DNA from: Chitinophagaceae bacterium T5-Br10_B2g13
GTDB taxonomy: Bacteria > Bacteroidota > Rhodothermia > Balneolales > Balneolaceae
Reading direction: 5' to 3'
Assembly (NCBI GenBank): GCA_001564065.1
Contig: LKNA01000007.1
Coordinates: forward strand, 1-64,000
DNA length: 64,000 nucleotides
Both the position numbers and the translations under genes were made by a program. Position 1 is the stretch's first letter. Each line of letters opens with the position of its first letter. Shown here in pieces: positions 33,672 through 41,680 of this stretch. The notes under the pieces were generated by a model. It did no database searches and was not told where the DNA came from. It saw only the letters and a list, made by a program, of their open reading frames with translations.

Positions 33672-34349
33672 TCAAAGAGTTGTGAATTGTTGAGGATGTT
33701 CATGAGCATTGTTCTGTAAATCGACCAATAGATCCTGCATCTGCTGTTCAAATAGCAGGTTGAGATTTTCCGATGACTGTTTAGAATCGAAATCTACAGG
33801 GTGTCCTATTTTTATAAACAGCTCGGGCTTGTCATACCTGGCCATATGGATATAGATTCCAATCGGTACAATATCTGAATCAGGACTGCGACCGGCAATC
33901 CAGCCCAGTCCTTTTTGAAACTGCGGTTTTTCGGTTGTAAAGGGCACAATTTTTCCTTCGGGATAGATAAATAGGCTTGAGTTTTTCCGCTCCATAGAAT
34001 TCACAGCATAACGAAGTGATTTAATAGCCGTTCTGGGTTCGCTTAAATTCACTGAAAATGCACCGATTTTACTGAAAAACCTGTGCTGCTTCATCTGTTT
34101 GTCTTCCATTAAGGCCCGGGCTTTCTGTTTAAATATTTTTTGATTCAGAAGTAATGGAATCAAACCGTCCCACCAGGAGGTGTGGTTGAGATAATAAATG
34201 GTTTTGCTATCCTTTCCGGGTTGGTACTGTTGATCAATCGCGATATTTTTGAAGCGTCGCCAGAACAGGTTGCGAACATAGAGATCAAAAATAGAGATAA
34301 ACCACTTTGATTCGTTTGCAGGTATGAAATCAGCAGATGATCTATTCAC
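33672..34349 (-). CDS. PlsC-type 1-acyl-glycerol-3-phosphate acyltransferase-like protein
   Basis: 225 residues, GTG start (no ATG fits). The acyltransferase signature is present: NHTSWWDGLIPLLL (the H-x4-D motif) near 55-62, then a middle block GAFSVNLSEPRTAIKSLRYAV and the phosphate-binding FIYPEGKIVPFT. There is no strong membrane helix. Family members acylate lysophosphatidic acid, but several Bacteroidota members act on other lipids such as ornithine lipids or glycine lipids, so the substrate is left open. Confidence 0.88.
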   Translation of the reverse strand: MNRSSADFIPANESKWFISIFDLYVRNLFWRRFKNIAIDQQYQPGKDSKTIYYLNHTSWWDGLIPLLLNQKIFKQKARALMEDKQMKQHRFFSKIGAFSVNLSEPRTAIKSLRYAVNSMERKNSSLFIYPEGKIVPFTTEKPQFQKGLGWIAGRSPDSDIVPIGIYIHMARYDKPELFIKIGHPVDFDSKQSSENLNLLFEQQMQDLLVDLQNNAHEHPQQFTTL

Positions 34350-34393
34350 GGTAAAAATGGTGGAAGGGTTTGAGGAGTGTGTAGTAAGATATT

Positions 34394-34440
34394 CTCCCCT
34401 TGAGGGGAGTGACCCGACAGTATTTCGTCGGGACGAGGGG
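34394..34440. repeat. Composite palindrome of the CCCCTC family
   Basis: CTCCCCT-TG-AGGGGAG at 34394-34409, followed by a second hairpin CCCGAC...GTCGGG (34413-34432) and then GAGGGG. It is the same build as the repeats at 23.6, 24.7 and 24.85 kb: a palindrome, an insert hairpin and a trailing GGGGTG. Confidence 0.6.
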
Positions 34441-34496
34441 TGTACATCTTTCTATACACTTGATAAATTTCAGGTTCATTTAAGAGTTTAAGGTAC

Positions 34497-35132
34497 ATGG
34501 AGATCACGAACAAACAAATTGCAGATTACACGGAATCGTTCACGTCGGAAGAGCCGGAGATTATCAAGGAACTTGTGAAGGCTTCAGATGATGATCTGGA
34601 GTTTATCGATATGCTGAGTGGCCGGCAGACCGGAATGCTGCTTAAACTGTTGGTATCTATTTCCGGTACAAAACGAATACTGGAAGTAGGAACCTTTACA
34701 GGCTATTCTGCAATTATGATGGCCGATGCACTTCCAGACGAGGGAAAATTGATTACCTGTGAAATGAATGAGCGGTATCGAAGAATATCGGAACCGTTTT
34801 TGGCGAGAGATCCTTATCGATTGAAAATCAAACAAATAATGGGAAATGCTCTTGAAATTATTCCTAAACTTGAAGGTACATTCGATCTTATTTTTCTCGA
34901 TGCGGATAAAGTGAACTATCCAAAGTACTACCGTCTGGCAAAAGAGAAAATCAATCCAGGTGGGCTAATTGTAGTGGATAATGTTTTGTGGGGCGGGGAT
35001 GTGCTTAGTCAAAAAAATCGAAAAGCGGAGGCTATCCACCGGATGAATGAGATGATCCGCGATGATGATGAGGTTGAGCAGCTGATGCTGCCGCTGCGCG
35101 ATGGTGTGACGATTGTGAAAATGAAAGAATAA
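34497..35132 (+). CDS. SAM-dependent O-methyltransferase (TrmR/catechol-OMT-like)
   Basis: 211-residue class I methyltransferase. Motif I RILEVGTFTGYSAIMMADAL, motif II KLITCEMNERY, FDLIFLDADKVNYPKYYRLA (metal-binding Asp) and VDNVLWGGDV with the second Asp-Asn pair are those of the Mg-dependent O-methyltransferase_3 family, which includes caffeoyl-CoA OMT and tRNA 5-hydroxyuridine methyltransferase TrmR. Either a small phenol or tRNA could be the substrate; bacterial single-domain copies without a pathway nearby favour TrmR. It converges with a lipoprotein gene, 4 bp between stops. Confidence 0.88.
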   Translation: MEITNKQIADYTESFTSEEPEIIKELVKASDDDLEFIDMLSGRQTGMLLKLLVSISGTKRILEVGTFTGYSAIMMADALPDEGKLITCEMNERYRRISEPFLARDPYRLKIKQIMGNALEIIPKLEGTFDLIFLDADKVNYPKYYRLAKEKINPGGLIVVDNVLWGGDVLSQKNRKAEAIHRMNEMIRDDDEVEQLMLPLRDGVTIVKMKE

Positions 35133-35136
35133 CGAT

Positions 35137-35679
35137 TTAAAGCGCAATTGGCCGGGAGAGATCAAATTCTGCTTCCAGCCTGAGTTCGCCATTCAAATAG
35201 AGCCGGTAGTAATATTTTTCATTTTCCGGATCGATCTCCTTGGCCCATCGGTTTGCCGCTCTTGCCGGTCGTTCCTCTATGGTTCTGTGATCAGCCGGAA
35301 AGTACTGAATGGAAGAAGATCCTTCACCGTCAGCATATCCTCCGTAAAAGTTATTGTCGTGTTGAGTACCGTCCGGGTATCGATGATCATGACTCAAGTG
35401 CAGACCCTGCGGTGTCATCTTTACAATCCAGGTGCGCGATGTGTCGTCATCCACGTGAAAAGGGATACGGATCTCATCTTCATCACAATTAGATAGAGTC
35501 ATGGTCAGTCTGGCATTTTCGAAAAGATGACCACTGCTCAAATCCACAAAGTTAGTTGAGCCTTCGTACGCGTATCCGCAATATTCAGAATATTGATTCA
35601 GAAATTCTCTCTGAGTGTCTGTCTGTCCGTCGCATGCAGCCAGGAATAGGAAAAAGGGAATCGAAAGTAGAATTCGCAT
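35137..35679 (-). CDS. Uncharacterised lipoprotein with HDHR...DG motif
   Basis: 180 residues. Signal and lipobox FLAAC (Cys16). The rest is beta-rich with LTMTLSNCDEDEIRIPFHVDDDTSRTWIVKMTPQGLHLSHDHRYPDGTQHDNNFYGGYAD. Similar secreted proteins with an HDHR-x-DG-(x)n-YGG pattern are found in Bacteroidota, Balneolota and Chlorobi genomes, as I recall; their function is unknown. Three Cys remain in the mature part, so a disulfide is possible. It ends 4 bp from the convergent methyltransferase and lies 20 bp downstream of the rRNA methyltransferase gene, probably in one transcript with it. Confidence 0.75.
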   Translation of the reverse strand: MRILLSIPFFLFLAACDGQTDTQREFLNQYSEYCGYAYEGSTNFVDLSSGHLFENARLTMTLSNCDEDEIRIPFHVDDDTSRTWIVKMTPQGLHLSHDHRYPDGTQHDNNFYGGYADGEGSSSIQYFPADHRTIEERPARAANRWAKEIDPENEKYYYRLYLNGELRLEAEFDLSRPIAL

Positions 35680-35699
35680 CTAATCAGTTCTTATTTAGT

Positions 35700-36860
35700 T
35701 TACTTTTTACTTCCTTTATACAGCTCGTATTCAAAGAGCTTACACTCCAGTGTAGAGTTGTACAGTGTGGTTCTCGATTTGGCCCGCAATCCAACCTTCT
35801 TAGCCAATGCCATATTCGCTGTAAAAACGTATCCTGTTTTCCCGGGACAATCTTGCTTCATGAAATCACCAATACTCTTGTAAAGTGGTCTTAAATCGGT
35901 GTTGTCCTCAAGGCGCATGCCGTAGGGAGGGTTGAAGACAACGACGCCATCTCCGTCCGGTATAGGCGTTTTATCGTAATCGCAGGTTTCAAACTCAATC
36001 AGATGATCAACACCGGCAGTTTTTGCATTTTTAGCAGCTGCCATTATCGCTCGCGGATCATTGTCGGTTGCAATAAATTTTCCTTCTACATCTTTTACGG
36101 CTTTCTTTTTTGCATCGTCTCGTACTTGCTGGTAGTACGCTTCATCATAACCGATGATATGCATGAAACCGAAATTATTTCGCAGTGAAGCGGGTGCTCT
36201 GTTAAGAGCAAGCATTACAGCTTCTATGGCAATCGTGCCGCTTCCCGTCATAGGGTTGATGAAGTGCTCCTTGCCCGGTTTCCATCGGGTGGACTGTACG
36301 ATAGCCGATGCTAAAGTCTCCTGCATGGGAGCAGCTACAGAAGCAGACCGATAATTTCGTCGTGAGAGGGATTCACCGGAGGTATCCAGAAAAATCCTTG
36401 CCCCTTTTCGATTCCAGAACAGAAAAAGTACTGTGTCGTTCAGGTTTGATCCGGTATCGGGACGCGATTCTGTTTTAAACCGGATACGGTCTACAACGGC
36501 ATCCTTGACAACCAGGTTTGCAAACTGATCATTATCAATTGTGGGATGATCAACCCGGGAGGTTACAGAGAAATAGCCGTCGTCAGAGATCCAGTTTTCC
36601 CACGGAATCTTCTTTAACCAGTTTCTAAGCTGGTCGGGTGACTGTATCGACTTTTCTTCCATCAGGTAGTGAACGCGGTGAGCCGTTCTTAACCAGAAGT
36701 TGAGCAGGATACAGTCGTTTAGGGTTGCTTCAATCTCAACACCTGTTTGCCTTGTCGAAATTGGTTTAAAACCCAGTTGCCGAACCTCTTTTTCCAGCAG
36801 TGGGGCGAGGCCCAGTGGGCAGGTGATACTTACGGTACTTTTTTCGTTAAAATCGGCCAT
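35700..36860 (-). CDS. THUMP-domain class I methyltransferase (RlmL-like, 23S rRNA m2G)
   Basis: 386 residues. N-terminal THUMP-type part: CPLGLAPLLEKEVRQLGF, GVEIEATL, LLNFWLRTAHRVHYLM. The methyltransferase domain shows the linker LDTSGESLSRRNYR, motif I FINPMTGSGTIAIEAVMLALNRAP, IGYDEAYYQQVRDDAKKK with FIATDNDPRAIMAAAKNAK (motif II), and the amino-methyl motif VVFNPPYGMRL. That is the pattern of the N-terminal half of E. coli RlmL, which makes m2G2445 in 23S rRNA; the fused RlmK half is absent. Related tRNA m2G enzymes (TrmN) are an alternative. Confidence 0.9.
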   Translation of the reverse strand: MADFNEKSTVSITCPLGLAPLLEKEVRQLGFKPISTRQTGVEIEATLNDCILLNFWLRTAHRVHYLMEEKSIQSPDQLRNWLKKIPWENWISDDGYFSVTSRVDHPTIDNDQFANLVVKDAVVDRIRFKTESRPDTGSNLNDTVLFLFWNRKGARIFLDTSGESLSRRNYRSASVAAPMQETLASAIVQSTRWKPGKEHFINPMTGSGTIAIEAVMLALNRAPASLRNNFGFMHIIGYDEAYYQQVRDDAKKKAVKDVEGKFIATDNDPRAIMAAAKNAKTAGVDHLIEFETCDYDKTPIPDGDGVVVFNPPYGMRLEDNTDLRPLYKSIGDFMKQDCPGKTGYVFTANMALAKKVGLRAKSRTTLYNSTLECKLFEYELYKGSKK

Positions 36861-36916
36861 TTTTTAATGTCTTGCTGTGGTAATTAAAAGCTGTAAACAG
36901 GTTTAAAAAATCGTGA

Positions 36917-36936
36917 TTCCCCTCTCTAGAGGGGGA
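36917..36936. repeat. CCCCTCT...AGAGGGG palindrome
   Basis: CCCCTCT-CT-AGAGGGG at 36919-36934 between the methyltransferase start and the FKBP terminator. One more member of the recurrent intergenic family. Confidence 0.6.
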
Positions 36937-36950
36937 GTCATCGTCAAATA

Positions 36951-36991
36951 AAAAAACCCGATCTGATATACAGTAGCAATCAGATCGGGTT
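36951..36991 (-). terminator. Intrinsic terminator after the FKBP gene
   Basis: A perfect 13-bp stem (AACCCGATCTGAT and its mirror) around an 11-nt loop; read on the minus strand it is followed by a T run. It lies 23 bp past the FKBP stop codon. Confidence 0.93.
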
Positions 36992-37013
36992 TGTAAAATA
37001 TTACGAATTGAAA

Positions 37014-37445
37014 TTAGTTGGCAATTTCTACCAGCTCAATCTCAAATTTCAGGTCCTGACCTGCAAGCGGATGGTTGGCATCCAGTGTCAGATTTTCTTC
37101 TCCAACGTCAGTAATACGAACAGGAATAGGTTGTCCATCCTGCTGATTTACCTGAAGCTGCATTCCAACTTGTGGTTCAACATCATCCGGCAGCTGATCT
37201 TTGGGTACTGAGATAACTAAATCTTCTCTTGCTTCTCCGTAAGCATCATCGCTTGGGATTTCTACTTCTGTTGAGTCGCCAACGTTCATTCCAACAACGG
37301 CTTTTTCAAAGCCCGGAATCAACTGGCCCTGACCCAGTGTGAATTCTAATGGTTCTCGTTCTGCTGATGTATCAAATACCGTACCGTCAGTCAATGTGCC
37401 GGTGTAATGTACTTTTACGGTATCTCCGTCTTTTACTTTTGACAA
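37014..37445 (-). CDS. FKBP-type peptidyl-prolyl isomerase, SlyD-like
   Basis: 143 residues; TTG start with no in-frame ATG before it. The FKBP fold is interrupted by an insert-in-flap domain as in SlyD: VKVHYTGTLTDGTVFDTSAEREPLEFTLGQGQLIPGFEKAVVGMNVGDSTEVEIPSDDAYGEAREDLVISVPKDQLP, then LTLDANHPLAGQDLKFEIELVEI. The family works as a chaperone and prolyl isomerase in the cytosol. The His- and Cys-rich nickel-binding tail of E. coli SlyD is missing. Single-gene unit ended by a strong terminator. Confidence 0.94.
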   Translation of the reverse strand: MSKVKDGDTVKVHYTGTLTDGTVFDTSAEREPLEFTLGQGQLIPGFEKAVVGMNVGDSTEVEIPSDDAYGEAREDLVISVPKDQLPDDVEPQVGMQLQVNQQDGQPIPVRITDVGEENLTLDANHPLAGQDLKFEIELVEIAN

Positions 37446-37518
37446 AATGTTTTGTATTTATTTTCAATTATTGTGTTGTGAGTCCTAAATATAACCATTT
37501 TAAAGCAGAATTAAGAAT

Positions 37519-37953
37519 TTGAGCATCCTCTTCGGCGCCGATAAACCCGACCTTAATGAACTTTTTGATACAGTTGAGACCATTGCTGTTATTGGCTGTT
37601 CATCCAATCCTTACAGAACCAGCAACCACATCACAAAATATCTGATTGATCAGGGTTTTACCGTGATTCCGATAAATCCAAATGAAACAGAGGTTTTTGG
37701 GCTAAAAAGCTATCCTTCCATTGATGACATCCCCGAAGAGGTCAAGGTAGATGTGATGAACATATTCAGAAACAAAAAGTACACGGATGAAACCGTGATA
37801 GAGATTATCGAATGGGCTGATAGGAGAGAGCAAAAACCGATTATCTGGACACAGCTTGATGTGAGTACGGACTCTGCGAAGAAAAAAGCAAAAGATAGAG
37901 ATTTAACCTACGTCGAAAATCGTTGCATCATGGTTGATCACCGTTCTATTTGA
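37519..37953 (+). CDS. CoA-binding domain protein (YccU-like)
   Basis: 144 residues, TTG start with no usable ATG. The Rossmann CoA-binding domain is the whole protein: ETIAVIGCSSNPYRTSNHITKYLIDQGFTVIPINPNETEVFGLKSYPSIDDIPEEVKVDVMNIFRNKK, close to E. coli YccU/B. subtilis YneT. It binds CoA, probably as a small regulatory or persulfide-handling protein; the role is not established. It is divergent from the FKBP gene with 73 bp between starts. Confidence 0.9.
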   Translation: MSILFGADKPDLNELFDTVETIAVIGCSSNPYRTSNHITKYLIDQGFTVIPINPNETEVFGLKSYPSIDDIPEEVKVDVMNIFRNKKYTDETVIEIIEWADRREQKPIIWTQLDVSTDSAKKKAKDRDLTYVENRCIMVDHRSI

Positions 37954-38302
37954 TCACTAGACGGTCAGTTAACTTGTTTGATTCATACTACTCGTAAAAG
38001 CATTTAGGTTATGACTTTTCTAAAAGTCAGAGCAAATTCACATAATAAATGATTGATCAAGAATTATTGCTATCGTAAGCGATCTCTGTAAAAACAAAAA
38101 TTATTCCCTGTATCTCTTCCTCTCTTCTCTATTTGTTATCTATGATTGCAGTGCAAATTTTGTACATTATTGATATACAAAACATCATAAATAGTTGATT
38201 CGAAATATTATCTCACCATGTCTTATTAAGAGTAAATAAATCGATTTGTGAAAAATACGATAGGTTGTTCAAAATCAGGCTTAAATCAAAAATTCTTTAG
38301 TT
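37954..38302. other. 349-bp gap before the phosphofructokinase gene
   Basis: No gene seen. It has a perfect palindrome TGACTTTT-CT-AAAAGTCA at 38012-38029 without a T tract and is otherwise AT-rich. The promoter of the phosphofructokinase gene should be here, but I could not fix its boxes. Confidence 0.5.
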
Positions 38303-39520
38303 ATGGCAAATCTCAACAGCGGTAAAAAAGTTCTCGGAATATTAACAGGCGGGGGTGACGTACCCGGACTCAATCCGGCAATACGTGCCGTAACCATACG
38401 GGCACTTCGCGAAGGTTACAAGGTAATAGGTATTCGTCGAGGCTGGGGCGGTATGATCGATGTAATCCGGGACGAAGGTGCCGATAACAGCAATAATTAT
38501 ATTGAATTGACAAAAGATATTGTCAATAGGGCAGGAAGAACAGGAGGTACTTTTTTGCACACCTCACGAACCAATCCAAGTAAGGTCTCAAAAGAGAATG
38601 TGCCAAGTCATTTGAAAGATAAATTCTCGGATGATATGAATGATCTTACTCCTGAAGTGCTTAAAAATCTGGACTATTTGGGAATTGATACGTTGATACC
38701 CATCGGCGGAGATGACACGCTGAGCTACGGGGTGCGGCTTCATGAAGAGGGAGTGAAAGTTGTGGCAATTCCAAAAACGATGGATAACGATGTGCCGGGT
38801 ACTGACTACTGCATCGGTTTCAGTACGTGTGTAACCCGTACAATTCATCTGGCAAATAATTTGAGAACTCCTGCTGGTTCTCATGAGCGTTTTCTTGTAA
38901 TGGAAGTTTTTGGCCGATATGCGGGTTTTACGGCCATGCTGCCAACCATGGCAGGTGCCGCTCACCGATGCGTGATTCCCGAATATAAGTTTGATATGGA
39001 GCACCTAACCGAACTGCTCGTGGAAGATCGAAATTCCAATCCAAGTAAGTACTCCATGGTATTGGTATCTGAAGGGGCCATGTTTGAGGGTGGTGAGATG
39101 GTGTTTGAAGATAGCCGTGCCGACGCTTTCGGTCATAAGAAGCTTGGAGGGATCGGTGATCTTGTATCTGAAGAGCTTCAGCGACGTTCGCCAAAATTTA
39201 ATAACGGGAAGGAGATTCGCACGGTAAATCAGAAACTTGGTTACATGGTGCGCGGCGGTGATCCCGATGCGATCGATTCTATTGCTCCCATGGCTTTTGG
39301 AAACCTTGCTCTTGATCTGATTCTGGAAGGTGTATCAGGCCGTCTGGTAGTGCTGAGCAACGGGCGTTACAGCAATATTCCTATAGAAATTGTGACCAGC
39401 CGAAAGAAACTGGTTGATGTGGATAAGCACTACAATACCGAAAGACTGCGGCCATTTTATCATAGGTTTGAAAACCAGCCTCTCTTCATCATGGCAAGTG
39501 AAATGATGAAAAATAGTTAG
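38303..39520 (+). CDS. 6-phosphofructokinase, probably pyrophosphate-dependent or mixed type
   Basis: Phosphorylates fructose 6-phosphate. 405 residues, longer than the 320 of E. coli PfkA. Motifs: GILTGGGDVPGLNPAIRA, IGIRRGWGG, TFLHTSRTNP, PIGGDDTLSYG (135-142), IPKTMDNDVPGTDYCIGFSTCV (catalytic Asp in T-x-D-N-D), and MEVFGRYAGFTAM. Two residues that separate donors are of the PPi type: Asp138 in GGDD where ATP enzymes have Gly, and Lys158 in PKTMDND where many ATP enzymes have Gly. So the donor is likely PPi, making the step reversible. Some mixed-group ATP enzymes share these residues in part. It stands alone. Confidence 0.93.
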   Translation: MANLNSGKKVLGILTGGGDVPGLNPAIRAVTIRALREGYKVIGIRRGWGGMIDVIRDEGADNSNNYIELTKDIVNRAGRTGGTFLHTSRTNPSKVSKENVPSHLKDKFSDDMNDLTPEVLKNLDYLGIDTLIPIGGDDTLSYGVRLHEEGVKVVAIPKTMDNDVPGTDYCIGFSTCVTRTIHLANNLRTPAGSHERFLVMEVFGRYAGFTAMLPTMAGAAHRCVIPEYKFDMEHLTELLVEDRNSNPSKYSMVLVSEGAMFEGGEMVFEDSRADAFGHKKLGGIGDLVSEELQRRSPKFNNGKEIRTVNQKLGYMVRGGDPDAIDSIAPMAFGNLALDLILEGVSGRLVVLSNGRYSNIPIEIVTSRKKLVDVDKHYNTERLRPFYHRFENQPLFIMASEMMKNS

Positions 39521-39647
39521 GAAATGCCTTTGGCTTAAATTTAATTGAACCGGACTATACATTGATCAAATTGTGTGGTCCGGATTTAAAAATTTTGACG
39601 TAGTAATTTTCGGTTTTTGCCGAATAATGTATCAGAAGTGAGATGTA

Positions 39648-39765
39648 CTTAATTAACGTGAGTTCGATATAAGAATTTGGAAGAAGCGTCTCCCCTCCTT
39701 CGTAAGGAGGGGACTTCTCATGTTGCCAAATTCAATGATTTTATATCGAACTCACGTTAATTAAG
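39648..39765. mobile_element. 118-nt nested hairpin, MITE-like element
   Basis: A perfect 25-bp terminal inverted repeat (39648-39672 and 39741-39765; outer arm begins CTTAATTAACGTGAGTTCG) encloses further pairing arms: GAATTTGG / CCAAATTC, AGAAG / CTTCT and TCCCCTCCTT / AAGGAGGGGA. The whole can fold into one long hairpin. No coding capacity and no clear target duplication at the ends. It lies between the phosphofructokinase gene and a convergent membrane protein gene. Confidence 0.7.
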
Positions 39766-39799
39766 AATATCGAGTAGCTATAGTAGATTGCAGTACTTA

Positions 39800-40573
39800 T
39801 TAATCTTCCTCTGAGCTGAACATCTTTTCCCGGCGCTCTTCGGCAAATTCATCCATTTTCGATTTCAGGATCATCTCAATCTCTTTTCTGTCTGATACAG
39901 GCACTGCTGTTGTAAACTGTTTGATACGTTTTTCGCGGCTCTTTTCACCTGCCATAAACTCAATAGCTAAAACCTCCTCACTCTGCCAGTGCCATGATAC
40001 AACATCAGGCCAGTTGATTCTCCTGTCTAAAATTAGCACCCCGTCGGTTCTGAACTCAGGGACAGGTTTTAGTGTCCATGTAAACAGGCCAAATCCTATG
40101 AGTGAGAGTCCGGATGTAATGCGAATTCCGGTAACCGGCAGATCTATCAAAATGGATGTTCGGTAGAGGCCAAATATGATAATAGCGGCAGCCAGCAGGT
40201 TTGGAGCGTGATCAACCCAAAACGTTCGGTTTTGATATAGGATGGTGCCTGAGCCGGCTCGCTCTTTGTAAAGCCGGAAAGCATATCCAAAGAAAAATCC
40301 TCCGATTATGGTGTAGATACCCATCATAAAAGGAGCTGCAACAGACTGTGGAAAGTAACCAAAGGAGTTGGCGATGATCAAAAGGGTGAAAAAAGCGAGC
40401 AGGCCCAAGAGAGAGTTGAGTACAAGTGGCGGAGTGAGCCCGTCTATGTAAAATGACTTTCTGCTGCCAATCCAAGCGCTGGCTGAGAAAATTAGGAGTA
40501 AAATGGTACTTAAAATCCACATAAATGGTGCGTATATTTGTAGCAAAACGGGAAAAATCCCATAGTAAATCAT
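39800..40573 (-). CDS. Integral membrane protein of unknown function
   Basis: 257 residues. About six hydrophobic helices in the first 170 (for example MWILSTILLLIFSASAWIG, LVLNSLLGLLAFFTLLIIAN, AAPFMMGIYTIIGGFFFGYAF, LLAAAIIIFGLY), then a soluble C-terminal part of ~85 residues with GVLILDRRINWPDVVSWHWQSEEVLAIEFM, which looks like a PH-like or DUF5673-type strand pattern, and a charged tail. No family named with confidence. Its ATG is only 15 bp from the divergent DUF971 ATG. Confidence 0.75.
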   Translation of the reverse strand: MIYYGIFPVLLQIYAPFMWILSTILLLIFSASAWIGSRKSFYIDGLTPPLVLNSLLGLLAFFTLLIIANSFGYFPQSVAAPFMMGIYTIIGGFFFGYAFRLYKERAGSGTILYQNRTFWVDHAPNLLAAAIIIFGLYRTSILIDLPVTGIRITSGLSLIGFGLFTWTLKPVPEFRTDGVLILDRRINWPDVVSWHWQSEEVLAIEFMAGEKSREKRIKQFTTAVPVSDRKEIEMILKSKMDEFAEERREKMFSSEED

Positions 40574-40588
40574 TTAAATCATCAGGTA

Positions 40589-40918
40589 ATGGACGCAAGA
40601 TACAAACCCGTGTCGGTAGATGTAAGCAATTCGGAACAGTTATTCAAAGTTGAATGGGCAGACGGACACACCACAGAGCTATCACTTTTTGGATTGCGTA
40701 AAAACTGTCCTTGTGTTTCCTGCCGGGGTGGACATTCTGAAATGGGGAAGTATGAGCCTGAGCTTTTTAAAATTAAACCGACTAGAAAATTCGAAATTGT
40801 GAAAGCTGAACCGGTTGGAAATCATGCCCTGAAAATCACCTGGGATGACGGCCACAATGCCGGTATGTACAGGTGGCAGCTGATACGTGATATGGATGAA
40901 GCTGTTTCAAAACTCTGA
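40589..40918 (+). CDS. DUF971 domain protein
   Basis: 109 residues, one DUF971 (GBBH-like beta-hydroxylase N-terminal) domain: LFKVEWADGHTTELSLFGLRKNCPCVSCRGGHSEMGKY, then VGNHALKITWDDGHNAGMYRWQLIRDMDE. The Cys-x-Cys-x-x-Cys cluster in NCPCVSCRGG and the WxDGH repeats are typical; the fold is linked to iron-sulfur or zinc binding, for example at the N-terminus of gamma-butyrobetaine hydroxylase and next to ApbC/Mrp proteins. No Mrp gene is adjacent here. Confidence 0.92.
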   Translation: MDARYKPVSVDVSNSEQLFKVEWADGHTTELSLFGLRKNCPCVSCRGGHSEMGKYEPELFKIKPTRKFEIVKAEPVGNHALKITWDDGHNAGMYRWQLIRDMDEAVSKL

Positions 40919-40983
40919 GTATTTGTGACAGAGTTTTGATCGTTAGGCTATGTTTTTGGAAGAACGGGTATTGGTAGGTCGAC

Positions 40984-41190
40984 TTATTTAAAAATCTTTC
41001 CTCTTACCAGACCAACCAGCCCGGCAATTGAGAGAGCCCCGCCGCCAGCCATCATCCAGATCGATCGATCACTTGGGGAACCGGTTACAAATTCTTCTAC
41101 CTCAGACCCGAAAGACTGCATCTCCTGGTAACCGAAATAGAGTAAAATCAAACCTCCGACAAGGAGGGCGGCTGAAATCATTTTTTGCAT
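40984..41190 (-). CDS. DUF3185 small membrane protein
   Basis: 68 residues with two hydrophobic helices (ISAALLVGGLILLYFGYQEM and IWMMAGGGALSIAGLVGLV) joined by SFGSEVEEFVTGSPSDRS. This matches DUF3185, which has the same LLVGGxxLLxFG start and TGSPSDRSxWMM joint. Function unknown. It follows the next minus-strand gene by 18 bp, so they likely share a transcript. Confidence 0.85.
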   Translation of the reverse strand: MQKMISAALLVGGLILLYFGYQEMQSFGSEVEEFVTGSPSDRSIWMMAGGGALSIAGLVGLVRGKIFK

Positions 41191-41208
41191 AATGGTCCTG
41201 TAAGCTGG

Positions 41209-41595
41209 TTAGCGGTTACTGTCATTATCGTAAAATTGATCACGTGCTTCAAGTAATTTAATCACCCGTTCCATACATTTTTTCTTTTCAAGTACATTTT
41301 TGGTATAAAAAAAGACGGAAGCGATGGCAAAAGCCCAGGAAAGCAGACCAAGAATGAAACGGGATAAACCGCCCTGTTGACCAAATTCCACAAAGTGCAT
41401 GATGCTGATGAGAGAGAAGGTAACGATGGTTAGAAATACAATAATCGCGAATATTCTGGTTTGGCGAAGAGATTGAGTTGCAAGCTTTTGATACTTTTTC
41501 TCTCTTAAAAGTTCTCTCTCCGTAAATAGAAAAAACCGTTCATGCTGCTCCAGCTCTTCACGGATCATGGCAGTAAATATGTCGTCTTTACGCAT
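41209..41595 (-). CDS. Two-helix membrane protein with charged ends
   Basis: 128 residues. An N-terminal charged helix of about 45 residues (REELEQHERFFLFTERELLREKKYQKL) precedes two membrane helices, IFAIIVFLTIVTFSLISIM and FILGLLSWAFAIASVFFYT, and a basic-to-acidic C-terminal helix. No domain is recognised. Cotranscription with the DUF3185 gene downstream is likely. Confidence 0.7.
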   Translation of the reverse strand: MRKDDIFTAMIREELEQHERFFLFTERELLREKKYQKLATQSLRQTRIFAIIVFLTIVTFSLISIMHFVEFGQQGGLSRFILGLLSWAFAIASVFFYTKNVLEKKKCMERVIKLLEARDQFYDNDSNR

Positions 41596-41680
41596 ATACT
41601 GTTACTTGATATTTCAATTATTGAATTCAAATATGTAACATAACTGCATCACAAAAAAATCAATTCAGAAGAAAAAGATT

